DNA from: an uncultured Bacteroidales bacterium
GTDB taxonomy: Bacteria > Bacteroidota > Bacteroidia > Bacteroidales > Paludibacteraceae
Direction of reading: 5' to 3'
DNA: 45,218 nucleotides
Assembly (NCBI GenBank): GCA_946614295.1
Contig: CAMOGT010000010.1
Span: 1 to 45,218, forward strand
Position 1 is the stretch's first letter; each line of letters opens with the position of its first letter. The position numbers and the translations under genes are program-made. Positions 15,921 to 25,594 of the stretch are shown here, piece by piece. The notes under the pieces are model-generated. The model saw only the letters and a list, made by a program, of their open reading frames with translations. It did not search any database and had not been told where the DNA came from.

Positions 15921-18900
15921 ATGAGTACATTTTTGAAGCGTTTTGCGGTATGTCTGGCATGGGTGTCAATGCCTCTGTTGGCCATGGCGCAAGACTATCA
16001 GCTCCCGGATCCTCATTTTGAGGACTGGTCCGGTGCTGCTTTTGACGGAAAAATCCAGCCGAAGTACTGGCATGGTTCCAATGTGTCCCAAGTGGGATTT
16101 AATTTCAACTTCACTACGCGTGAGACGGGTCGTACCGGTTATGCCGTTAAGGTGGAGGACAAAGAGGTAGGTGCCATGGGTATCACGGAGGTGGGCCCGG
16201 GTTACTTCTCGCTTGGTAATGCATGGCAGTATCTCAGCGGTCTGAACACCGGTTCGGCGACAGCCGGTACGGTCGGAGGTATCAACTTCAGCCACCGTCC
16301 GGACTCTGTCTCGGTGTGGATCAAGCGTACCGGTAACAACACCGACAAGGAGGATTTCCATATTCTCTTCTATTCCTGGACAGGAACGGCTAAGGGTACG
16401 TCCTACAAGGCGAAGAGCGGCGGTTGCTCCTCTACGACCCAGACGGACGAGGAGTCCGATATCCGTATCGCACTGGACGGCAACGAGTGTAAGACCGAGA
16501 CGGCCGGAACCCAGATTGCGGAAGGATGGCTGCATACCCGCGCACAGTACAACGACTGGACGAACATCCGCATTCCTATTTATTACATGAGCGATGATGC
16601 TCCGGCGAAGTGTAATATGCTCTTCTCCGCGTCCAACTATCCTAACTACCGCGCTAACAGCGGTTTGTATTCGGGTAACGCCATCATTGTTGATGATGTG
16701 GAGCTGATCTATTCATCGAAGATCCAGACCCTCCGCGTAGGCGGTAAGGAGTGGAAAGGTTTTGACCCGAACAACACCGGCGTACAGACCTATTCGGTAC
16801 CGGAGGGTACGACTGCCGTTCCTTCCATCGAGGCATACCGTGGTGCCGGTTCCCTGACCAACGTGGCGGGACAATCAACCACCAAGACGGTGAATTTCGA
16901 CGGACGTAAGCTCTCCGGCTCCGAGATCACCATCACCCCGGGTACGGTGGGCGGCACGCCGACGACGATTGTCGTTCGCGCAGAGGACGGTTCTTCAACA
17001 ACGACCTATCAGATCCTCTTCCAGGCGGAGGCGAGCAGCAACGCCAAGCTGGCGGAGATTACCTATTCCTATACGGATATCAACAACCAGGTTGTTACGG
17101 CTTCCGTTCCCGGCTTTAACCCGGGCACGTATAACTACAACGTAGAGTTGCCGTACGGCGCGAAAGGAACGCCGACTATTGCTGCCTCCAAACAGGAGGA
17201 CGAGCAGAACCTCGCCTTCACGCAGTCCTCTTCGCTGACGGGGCGTGCCTCCGTGGCTGTCACGGCGGCTAACGGAACGGCAAAGGCTACCTATAATGTC
17301 AATTTCTCGGAGGGTCTGTTAGCAGATAATACCCTGAAGGATATCACGGTGGACGGAGTGTCGATCCCGGGCTTCACGCCCTCGCAGGCGGTATATAAGG
17401 TGTCGCTTCCGGTGGGTACCACCCAAATGCCGGCTATCGTGGGTGTCTCGGCTTACCCTGAGGGCGAGCAGACAATCACTTATAATGCACCTGCGGTGAT
17501 TGACGGCGGTTCCTATACCATCAGCGTCTCCACCCCCGGTAACACCGTCCCCAAGGTCTATAAACTGAATTTCAAACTGGAGGCGTCTTCTTATTCGTAC
17601 CTCAAGAGCCTGAAAGTAGGCGGCGCCGATGTGACGAATTTCGACCCCACGCAGATGACGTATTATGTGCATCTCCCGCTGGGTACGGCCGCCCTGCCGG
17701 AGATAACTTACGAAGCCGGCGATAACTTCCAGACAATCGAGAAAACCGATCTGCCCGCCGGAGCGGTGGACGGAACGGTACGTATCACCGTCACTGCAGG
17801 TAACGGCGACCAGAGCGTATATAAGGTGGTCTTCTCGACCGAGAAATCCGACCGCTCGACGCTGAGCGGCATTAAGATCGGCGGTGTGGATATCGAGGGC
17901 TTTTCTCCCGACAACGTCTCTTATTCTCACAAACTGCCCACCGGAACGACCGAACTGCCGGAGATTGAGGCGGTTCCCGGCGATGAATACCAGACAATCG
18001 TTCTGACGACCGCCGGACTGAACGGGAAGACCCGTATTACCGTTACCGCAGGCGACGGTAGTGTGACGATTTACCAGATCGCCTTCTCGGTAGATGCCTA
18101 TACGGATAACACCCTGAGCGCTCTTTCGGTTGCCGGCTACAGCCTGCAGAACGCGGAGGGCACAGAGGTAACCTTCGAAGCGGAGGTGAACGAGTACTGG
18201 ATCAACCTCCCGCAGGGTACTACCGGTATTCTCCCCGCGGTAAGCTATACCCTGCAGAGCGAGACGATGCAGTCTGCCAGCACCCGTAGTTTCTCCGGAC
18301 TCAACGGCGATTACAAGATCACCGTGCGTCCGCAGTCAGGGTCCAGCCGTACGTATATTATCCATTTCAGCGTGGCTACCTCGTCGAACACCAACCTGAA
18401 TATGATTTATATCGGCGGTGTGGAGATCCCGGACTTCCGTCCGGACAGTCTCAACTACCGTGACTCTCTGCCGGTGGGTTCTTCCGTGATCCCGGCTGTC
18501 ACTTACAAGAAAGCCGAGGAGTCCCAGCGTGTGCTGAGCGTAGTGGAGGGAAAGACCCAGAAAATCACCGTAACGGCGGAGTCCGGCGCCAAGAAGACAT
18601 ATACAATCAACTTTATCTCCCGCGCTTCGGCAAACGCTTATCTGGAGTGGATCGAGCTCGACGGCGTACGCATGGGTACCTTCGTGCCCAAGACGCTTGA
18701 CTATGAAGTAGAACTCAAGGGCGACAGATGTCCCGAGATAACTGTCGGCAAAGCGGCAGGACAGCAGGTAACGGTCACCGCTCCTTACTCCACCGGCGAT
18801 GCCAAGATCGTCGTAAAACCCGAGGACGGAGAGGCAAACACCTATACCATCAGTTTCGTGAGTCCTACAGCGGCTTCGGCGCTGCTGGCGAACATTATAT

Positions 18901-21900
18901 TGGACGGTAGCGTTATCAGCGATTTCAAATCGGATTCGATGGACTACAAAGCCGAGTACACGAATACGATTCCGGCTATCACGTACACCAAGCAAGATGC
19001 TTCCCAGGATGTACAGATCCTCTGGAAAGACAGCGTGGCATGGCTGAACGTACGTGACACAGTGGGCAATCAGGCAGCCTATAGCATCACCTTCCACCGC
19101 AATTATTCGTCCGATGCGTCGCTGAAAGCCATTTACGCAAACGGTACGCTGATTGAGACTCCGTTCGATCCGGCAAAACGCATCTATAGCAAGAACCTTC
19201 CTGCCGGTAGTGCTTATCCGGAGATTACCTACGAACCGAAGAGCGAGAACCAGATAGTCTTCTTCGGTCAAACGGGAGCCGGGCAGTGGAAAATCACCGT
19301 ACAGGCAGAGAACGGAGACACCGCTCAATATGCCATCAACTACACCATCAATAAATACAACGACGCTACGCTCAAGAACATGACGGTAGCCGGCAAGACT
19401 CTGACTCCGGCTTTTGATTCGAATACCTTTGAGTATACCGTTACGATTGATGAAGGTGCATTGCTGCCGGTATTGTCCGTTGAGACACGCAAGGGTCAGA
19501 CCGTTCTCCAATCCGATGTCGATGACACGCACCAGCAAGTGATCGTAAATGCAGAGAGCGGTGCTACCCACACCTATAATATCACGTACACGCGTACGCC
19601 TAGTAGCAACGCCCTGTTGGCGGACATTCTGTTGGATGGCGTGAGCCTGGAAGGTTTCAATCCGACTGACACTAACTACGTGGATTCGCTCGAATGGCGT
19701 ACCAAAGTGATCCCGAATGTCTTCCCTGTAGCGCAGCAAGACAACCAGACCATCACAACCTACTACAGCCGTCCGAACGGCGTGACGAAGATCCACGTAG
19801 AGGCACAGGATGGTACTACCAAAGATTACTTCATAGCATTCCCGGTTCGTAAATCAAGCTATAACAAGCTGGGTGCTCTGACGCTCGGTTCCGCCGAACT
19901 GGATTTGGCGCCAGCCTTCAATCCGGATGTACTGGATTACGTAGTAGAGATGCCGGTGGGTGCAACCGAGTGCCCGACGATTGACTTTGAGAAAGGCAAA
20001 GAGAACTCCAAAGAAATCTCCGAGCAACGCATCGATCTGATCTCCCGTCCTGTCGGCGATACCACAAAGATCATCGTTACCGCCGAGAACGGAGACCAAC
20101 GCATCTACAAGATTCACTTCAAAGAGACATATCCGACAGAGGCAAACTACTTGTCGGCTATCCGCATCACCTTTGACAACGATCCTGAGACGGAAATCGA
20201 GTTTAAGAAGCCGAAGGTAAATCGTGATACAGTTCTTGCAGTGCCGTTCGGAACAAGAAGACTGGATGTAACCTACGAGAAGATGTACCCCGAGCAGACT
20301 GTCTTTGTACAGCCCGGCGGTGTACATCATCCTACGATTATCACTGTGAAGTCCAACCGCCCTGGCGAGGCTGACGAGGTTTATACCATCACCCCGAATA
20401 TGCCTACCGCCGACCCGGCTGTGTTGACGGATATTAGGATTAATGGTGTATCTCTTACTGACTTCGAATCCGAGAAATTCTCGTATATAGTCAATGTAAC
20501 ATCCAAACCAATTATCAGATATACTGTGAACAAGGGTGCAGAGATTAATATTGTCGAGCAAACTTCAAAACATTGGCAGGCTGAAGTAACATATGGTAGC
20601 CGCACGAATATTTATGATGTCTGGTATTACTACATTAACGATAGTGTACCCAACCCTGATTTTACGGAATGGAGCACTATGCGCGTAGATCAAACAGGAG
20701 AGAAACCGACAGGCTGGAATGCTTTAGGCGATACGTTAAATAAATATTCCAGTTGGGCGATGAATTTTTATCCGGCTGAATTGGTTAGGCATGAAGATGA
20801 TAAAGTTCATTTGATTACGCTCTACAGCCGTCCGAATGGTGGTATTATTCCGGCATTTATTACTTTGGGTAACCCGCATGGCTCCTGGGGAGAGTGGGGC
20901 TCTAATTCATTGGATATAACAGGTGGCGTATCGTTCCATAATAGCCCGGATAAGATGTTACTGACCTATTATGTCAAATCACTTTATGAGAAAGACGAGG
21001 CACCTCATACCAACCAGATACAGTATATATTGACAGGTGATGAGGGAGTCAAAACCCTGGAGTGGAATGATGCCTCAACGATGTCCGGTTACGAAACTCG
21101 TGAATTTGACCTCTCGGAGGCGAATGCCGTAGCCGGTAACCCGATATTATTGAATATTGTTCTCAATTCAGCGCCCCAGACAGGAGGTTTTAACGGTTTT
21201 GGATATGTAAGTGCGGTTAAGAATAATCCCGTAGCAGAGACCTATTTTGACAGGATTGCCTTTACTTACAACCACACTCTGACAAGCTTGATGGTGGATA
21301 CCTTCCCTGCAACGAAAGAAGGCAGCGCCTTCACGGCGACCCTTACTGACCCGGAGCGTATTGAGAAACCGATTCTGACCTTCACCGGTGAAGTGAAAGA
21401 CCAATCTCCGCTCGTTACATGGTCGGCTGAAGTGGTCAATGGCGACTACGGCGTACGTAACGCCACGATCCGCAACTTCGCGGAGAATGGTGTGGACTAT
21501 ACCAAATACACGCTCGCTGTTCGCCGTCCGCTGGACAAGCGTAACCAACTCGCAGACCTCAAGCTCAATGGTACTACCATTACCGGCTTTGCCGCTGATA
21601 AACTGAACTATGAGGTGACGATGGCTTACAAGCAGTTGCTGCCCGACGTTATGCCGGTTGCCGCTTCGTCTCTCCAGACGATCACGACTGCTTTCAACGC
21701 TGCGGACTCGACCATGACTATCACGGTTAAACCGGAGAAGGGTGAGAACACCGTTTATACCGTTAAGTTCACCTTCCCGCGCAGCAATGATGCTACGCTG
21801 AATATGATCTCTGCAAATGGTCTGACACCGGCATTCGATGCGGCTACCAAAGACTATGAGATTACCGCCGAGAACTGGCCGATCGTTACTTTCGTCAAGA

Positions 21901-24900
21901 AATCCGATCTCCAAACCGTAGAACTCATCAATGGTGTACTGACCGTTACCGCAGAGAATGGTGCTACCGGTACCTATACCATTACCCGCAAAGACCCGAA
22001 ACCGGTTACTACCGCTAACCTCAAGGATTTCTATCTGGGTACTAACCCCTTGTCGGATTTAGGAAACGATAACCTGACTAAGGTGGCGGAGAAACCGGAG
22101 GAATATGTATCCTTCGCTCGCACATTTGATTCCGACTCTGTAATCTTTACGCAGTGCGACACGGCTATGCTCTGGGCTGCTTATGGCTGGGATGGCACGA
22201 ATGATATTACCAAGAACTACAAATGGGCTTACCCCACCACGCCTTCTACCAACACCGCATTGGAGAAAGTCCTGATTGATGGAGTGGAGTTTAGCGACTA
22301 CGTGGCGAGCCTAATGGACTACGATATTCCTTCCGATACAACGATTGTGCTTGTACCGAAAGCAGCTAACTGTAGGCAGAAACTCCATACCACTTGTGCC
22401 ACTGAGGATGGCAACTTAGTCTTCACCACAGAGGTAACGGCTGAGTCCGGCGACACGGCAGCGTATTATACGTTCAAGATCTTGCATCCGAAGGATTCAA
22501 TCGGTACTCTGGCCGGCATATATATGGATGGTGTGCTTCTGAGCAACTTCCATCCGGATACGCTGATGTATGACATTACGCTGCCGACGCCGGCTATTAA
22601 GGTCGCACAGCCGCAGATGCCGTCCATCACCTATGTAGCCGGTAATAAGGCACAGACCATCGAATACACGCCGGGTGAACTGAACGGCAGCGCTGCCGAG
22701 ATCCGTGTGACGAGCGAGAATGGCAACCTGACGAACACCTATTATGTTTCCGTAGCTGCACAGAAGAGTGCCTGCGTGGATCTCACCGGTATTACCGTCA
22801 ACGGAAAGATGGTAGATCAGTTCGAGCCGGGAAGACACTACTACTCCGTCTCCCTCGCTACCAATACCATCAACGTGGATTACCTCTCCGACGACCGCTT
22901 CCAGACGGTGACAACATCCGTAGAAACGGTTACGACTGATCACCAGTACCGCTACACGCTCAACGTCAAAGCAGAGAACGGCGATGAGGCTAATTACGAG
23001 GTGATGATCTATGTTGAGAACCTCTCGAACGATGCCCAACTGGCGAACATCACGCTGGACGGCAAGAACATCGAGGACTTCGAGCGTCTGCTCAACGAGG
23101 GTAAGAAATTTGACCCGGGGCAGAACTATTATGAGATCAATCTCCCGTCCGGTACCACGGTATGGCCGGAGGTAAGTGCCCAACTCAAGATGGCGGGTCA
23201 GAGCGTTGAGATCTCGCATCATAACGACTCCATCGTACTCGATGTAAAGGCTGTTGACGGTACGCCGAATAAGTATGTACTCCGATTCCTTGTACCGAAA
23301 TCCAAGAACGCCAACCTCTCCATGATCTTCCTGAACGGAGACTCATTGCAGGGATTTGCACCGGAGGATTACGTATATCAGGTTACTCTCCCTGTAGGTA
23401 TTCATACCCTGCCGGAGGTAGCCGCTCAGAAGGGCGATGCCGGACAACAGCTCGATGAGGTCATCATGGATGCGGAGAAGAATCAGGCTACCATCAACGT
23501 ACGCGCCGAAGAGTCCTCGTACTCCAGAACGTACGTCGTAGTATTCCAGTTCACGCAATCCGATGCGGATACGCTCAAGATGATCTATGAGGACGGACAG
23601 AGCATGCCGGACTTCAAACCGCTGGAGAAGTATTACCAGCTCTCTCTGCCGGTAGGTACGGCTGCGTTCCCCGATCTCTCTTGGGAGGAAGGCGACGAGT
23701 GGCAGACGATTAAGATGGATACGGTGGAGAGTACCGCCAATACCCTTGTGCGGCAGATCACCGTTACTTCCGAGAGCCGCCGTACACGTACCTACACCGT
23801 TTCCTACGCAATCGAGAAATCCGATGTGGATACGCTCCAGATGATCTTCATTGACCATAAGCAACTCAACGCCTTTGCAGGTTCGACGATCACGTACATG
23901 GACACCCTCACCGCTGCGTACGCTAACGAGCTGAACGGTCAGCTCCCGCTTGTGGAATACACCGTGGGCGATGAGTACCAGACCGTGACCGTCTTCCAGC
24001 AACCAGAGGATGAGTTGAGCAATAAGTCGCTGGATTATAAGTCGATCATCACGGTCAAAGCCGCTACCGGTACAACCCGTACGTACACGATCCACTACCC
24101 GGTAGAGCTCTCTACGGACGCTACTCTGAACATGATCAACGTATCGGGTAAACCGATCTCCAACTACGATTCGGAGCGCTTCAACTACCGCCTCGAAATC
24201 GAGAAAGAAGCGGCTGTCCCTGTAGTCTCCGTCATCAAGAAAGAGGAGGCACAGATCTATGAGATCCGCGTACTCGGTGATACGGTAGAGATAGTAGTAT
24301 GGGCGGAGTCGCTCAAGGATAGCGTAACCTACTCGCTGTACTTCGAGCGTCTCAAATCGGCTCAAACTACCCTGCGCGATATTATCCTGAAGGATCAGAG
24401 CGGAGAGCAGCTCCCGTCTTCGGAGTTCCCCTACCGTCCGGAGGTATATAGCTATATCGTGAATATCCCGTATGCTGCGAATAAGCCGCTCGCGGAACTC
24501 CTGCCTTCTATCACGCCGGAATTCTACGACGAGGAGCAGACGGCGGATATCCAGAACCACGACCTGCCCAACGGAGATATCCAGTCGGATGTCATAGTCA
24601 CCGCGCCTAACGGGGAAGATCAGGCAATCTATTCCATTACCTTCCATCTCCTCCGGCCGACAGACGCTACGCTCGTCTCCATCTCCTTCAATGGTGAGGA
24701 GTTCGCGGATTTCCGTCCGTCGAAGACAGAGTATATCTACGCACATCCGTATGGTACTGACCCGGCTGACTATTTCACCCAGGATGCCATAGCTTATATC
24801 CTGAGCGACTCCCTGGCAACCGATACGATCTACACGGATGAACAAGGTTTGATCAACATCGTTGTCACGGCGCAGGACGGCCGTACCTCCATGACCTACC

Positions 24901-25499
24901 TCATCTCGCAAACAACTGCCAAAGATGGCGACAATGCCCTGGCATTCATCAAGGTGAACGGAGATACGATTAAGGGCTTCGATCCGGAGACAACCTTCTA
25001 TACCTATTATGTATTCTCTACCGACGTCCCGACGCTGGATGTAGAAGCGCGGTCGGAGAATGCGTCGGTTGATAAGGGACGTATCAAGGCGGGTGACACC
25101 TGTACCATCGTTTGTACCGCTGCCGATGGCGCGGAGCGTAACTATTACGTTCATTTCGCCCTCACAACCGTCGATCCGGGAGTCAAGGCAACGAAATCGG
25201 ATGTACTGCTCAAACGCGTACCCGGCTCACGTCAGTATGTCGCATACGCCGTACGTCAGGGTGTTTCATTCGCGCTCTTTGACCAGAACGGACACCTCCT
25301 TCTCATGGAGCGTGTACCCGTGGCGAACCCCAACGATGCGGAGGTGATGACCGACTCGGAGAAGAAGGAGTTCCTCAATGATGTAACGAATACAGGCTCC
25401 GGTCTGCTCATCGATGTACTCCCCGGACAACCGTATTTCTACACCTTCTTCTATGAGGAGAAAGAGAAACTCGATTCCGGCAAAATCATGTGCTATTGA
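15921..25499 (+). CDS. giant secreted protein of cadherin-like repeats with two PCMD-like domains
   Basis: The 3192-residue product has a signal peptide (cut after AMAQ, residue 24). Residues 24-270 resemble the PCMD (putative carbohydrate metabolism) fold: PDPHFEDW, then GPGYFSLGNAWQ and FSHRPDSVSVWIK. From about 270 come some 29 repeats of 75-95 residues of the cadherin-like beta-sandwich type, each with a strand like LxxIxxxGxxIxxF, then YxVxLPxGT, a Gln-Thr step, ITVTAENG and TYxIxF. A second PCMD-like module (about 1575-1783, starting VPNPDFTEW) interrupts the array, and about 85 unrelated residues follow repeat 18 (near 2030-2115). The end (FALFDQNGHLLLMERV to the final GKIMCY) resembles a type IX secretion sorting domain, but only weakly. 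The likely role is a surface adhesin or glycan-binding stalk; this is inference. The gene forms its own transcript, with a promoter before it and a terminator after it. Confidence 0.9.
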   Translation: MSTFLKRFAVCLAWVSMPLLAMAQDYQLPDPHFEDWSGAAFDGKIQPKYWHGSNVSQVGFNFNFTTRETGRTGYAVKVEDKEVGAMGITEVGPGYFSLGNAWQYLSGLNTGSATAGTVGGINFSHRPDSVSVWIKRTGNNTDKEDFHILFYSWTGTAKGTSYKAKSGGCSSTTQTDEESDIRIALDGNECKTETAGTQIAEGWLHTRAQYNDWTNIRIPIYYMSDDAPAKCNMLFSASNYPNYRANSGLYSGNAIIVDDVELIYSSKIQTLRVGGKEWKGFDPNNTGVQTYSVPEGTTAVPSIEAYRGAGSLTNVAGQSTTKTVNFDGRKLSGSEITITPGTVGGTPTTIVVRAEDGSSTTTYQILFQAEASSNAKLAEITYSYTDINNQVVTASVPGFNPGTYNYNVELPYGAKGTPTIAASKQEDEQNLAFTQSSSLTGRASVAVTAANGTAKATYNVNFSEGLLADNTLKDITVDGVSIPGFTPSQAVYKVSLPVGTTQMPAIVGVSAYPEGEQTITYNAPAVIDGGSYTISVSTPGNTVPKVYKLNFKLEASSYSYLKSLKVGGADVTNFDPTQMTYYVHLPLGTAALPEITYEAGDNFQTIEKTDLPAGAVDGTVRITVTAGNGDQSVYKVVFSTEKSDRSTLSGIKIGGVDIEGFSPDNVSYSHKLPTGTTELPEIEAVPGDEYQTIVLTTAGLNGKTRITVTAGDGSVTIYQIAFSVDAYTDNTLSALSVAGYSLQNAEGTEVTFEAEVNEYWINLPQGTTGILPAVSYTLQSETMQSASTRSFSGLNGDYKITVRPQSGSSRTYIIHFSVATSSNTNLNMIYIGGVEIPDFRPDSLNYRDSLPVGSSVIPAVTYKKAEESQRVLSVVEGKTQKITVTAESGAKKTYTINFISRASANAYLEWIELDGVRMGTFVPKTLDYEVELKGDRCPEITVGKAAGQQVTVTAPYSTGDAKIVVKPEDGEANTYTISFVSPTAASALLANIILDGSVISDFKSDSMDYKAEYTNTIPAITYTKQDASQDVQILWKDSVAWLNVRDTVGNQAAYSITFHRNYSSDASLKAIYANGTLIETPFDPAKRIYSKNLPAGSAYPEITYEPKSENQIVFFGQTGAGQWKITVQAENGDTAQYAINYTINKYNDATLKNMTVAGKTLTPAFDSNTFEYTVTIDEGALLPVLSVETRKGQTVLQSDVDDTHQQVIVNAESGATHTYNITYTRTPSSNALLADILLDGVSLEGFNPTDTNYVDSLEWRTKVIPNVFPVAQQDNQTITTYYSRPNGVTKIHVEAQDGTTKDYFIAFPVRKSSYNKLGALTLGSAELDLAPAFNPDVLDYVVEMPVGATECPTIDFEKGKENSKEISEQRIDLISRPVGDTTKIIVTAENGDQRIYKIHFKETYPTEANYLSAIRITFDNDPETEIEFKKPKVNRDTVLAVPFGTRRLDVTYEKMYPEQTVFVQPGGVHHPTIITVKSNRPGEADEVYTITPNMPTADPAVLTDIRINGVSLTDFESEKFSYIVNVTSKPIIRYTVNKGAEINIVEQTSKHWQAEVTYGSRTNIYDVWYYYINDSVPNPDFTEWSTMRVDQTGEKPTGWNALGDTLNKYSSWAMNFYPAELVRHEDDKVHLITLYSRPNGGIIPAFITLGNPHGSWGEWGSNSLDITGGVSFHNSPDKMLLTYYVKSLYEKDEAPHTNQIQYILTGDEGVKTLEWNDASTMSGYETREFDLSEANAVAGNPILLNIVLNSAPQTGGFNGFGYVSAVKNNPVAETYFDRIAFTYNHTLTSLMVDTFPATKEGSAFTATLTDPERIEKPILTFTGEVKDQSPLVTWSAEVVNGDYGVRNATIRNFAENGVDYTKYTLAVRRPLDKRNQLADLKLNGTTITGFAADKLNYEVTMAYKQLLPDVMPVAASSLQTITTAFNAADSTMTITVKPEKGENTVYTVKFTFPRSNDATLNMISANGLTPAFDAATKDYEITAENWPIVTFVKKSDLQTVELINGVLTVTAENGATGTYTITRKDPKPVTTANLKDFYLGTNPLSDLGNDNLTKVAEKPEEYVSFARTFDSDSVIFTQCDTAMLWAAYGWDGTNDITKNYKWAYPTTPSTNTALEKVLIDGVEFSDYVASLMDYDIPSDTTIVLVPKAANCRQKLHTTCATEDGNLVFTTEVTAESGDTAAYYTFKILHPKDSIGTLAGIYMDGVLLSNFHPDTLMYDITLPTPAIKVAQPQMPSITYVAGNKAQTIEYTPGELNGSAAEIRVTSENGNLTNTYYVSVAAQKSACVDLTGITVNGKMVDQFEPGRHYYSVSLATNTINVDYLSDDRFQTVTTSVETVTTDHQYRYTLNVKAENGDEANYEVMIYVENLSNDAQLANITLDGKNIEDFERLLNEGKKFDPGQNYYEINLPSGTTVWPEVSAQLKMAGQSVEISHHNDSIVLDVKAVDGTPNKYVLRFLVPKSKNANLSMIFLNGDSLQGFAPEDYVYQVTLPVGIHTLPEVAAQKGDAGQQLDEVIMDAEKNQATINVRAEESSYSRTYVVVFQFTQSDADTLKMIYEDGQSMPDFKPLEKYYQLSLPVGTAAFPDLSWEEGDEWQTIKMDTVESTANTLVRQITVTSESRRTRTYTVSYAIEKSDVDTLQMIFIDHKQLNAFAGSTITYMDTLTAAYANELNGQLPLVEYTVGDEYQTVTVFQQPEDELSNKSLDYKSIITVKAATGTTRTYTIHYPVELSTDATLNMINVSGKPISNYDSERFNYRLEIEKEAAVPVVSVIKKEEAQIYEIRVLGDTVEIVVWAESLKDSVTYSLYFERLKSAQTTLRDIILKDQSGEQLPSSEFPYRPEVYSYIVNIPYAANKPLAELLPSITPEFYDEEQTADIQNHDLPNGDIQSDVIVTAPNGEDQAIYSITFHLLRPTDATLVSISFNGEEFADFRPSKTEYIYAHPYGTDPADYFTQDAIAYILSDSLATDTIYTDEQGLINIVVTAQDGRTSMTYLISQTTAKDGDNALAFIKVNGDTIKGFDPETTFYTYYVFSTDVPTLDVEARSENASVDKGRIKAGDTCTIVCTAADGAERNYYVHFALTTVDPGVKATKSDVLLKRVPGSRQYVAYAVRQGVSFALFDQNGHLLLMERVPVANPNDAEVMTDSEKKEFLNDVTNTGSGLLIDVLPGQPYFYTFFYEEKEKLDSGKIMCY
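20640..21270 (+). other. AT-richer segment encoding the second PCMD-like module
   Basis: Within the giant gene this part uses more AT-rich codons (TTA, ATA, AAT, GAT) than the repeats on either side, starting already near 20430. It coincides with the non-repeat module VPNPDFTEW to YFDRIAFTYN. This suggests that the module has a different history from the array around it. Confidence 0.55.
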
Positions 25500-25521
25500 T
25501 TGAAAAGAGTACTTAATTTAG

Positions 25522-25559
25522 AAAAAATCCCGCTTACATTTGCGTATGTGGGATTTTTT
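25522..25559 (+). terminator. terminator of the giant gene, overlapping the next promoter
   Basis: AAAAAATCCC (25522-25531) and GGGATTTTTT (25550-25559) pair over 10 bp, with an 18-base loop that has its own ACAT/ATGT pairing, and T residues continue to 25561. The -33 box of the following promoter sits in the loop. Confidence 0.7.
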
Positions 25560-25571
25560 TTGTACCTTTGC
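25539..25571 (+). promoter_or_regulatory. promoter of the GT4-DUF5686 operon
   Basis: TTTG at 25539-25542, a 20-base spacer, and TACCTTTGC at 25563-25571. The -33 box extends as TTTGCGTATGT, as at 491. It is embedded in the terminator hairpin of the upstream gene. Confidence 0.8.
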
Positions 25572-25594
25572 AGCCCAAATGAATTTATGTACTT

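Noticed and set aside
23343..25154. 603-codon minus-strand ORF within the giant gene
   Set aside because: Shadow of the repeat-protein frame; its apparent repeats only mirror those of the real gene.
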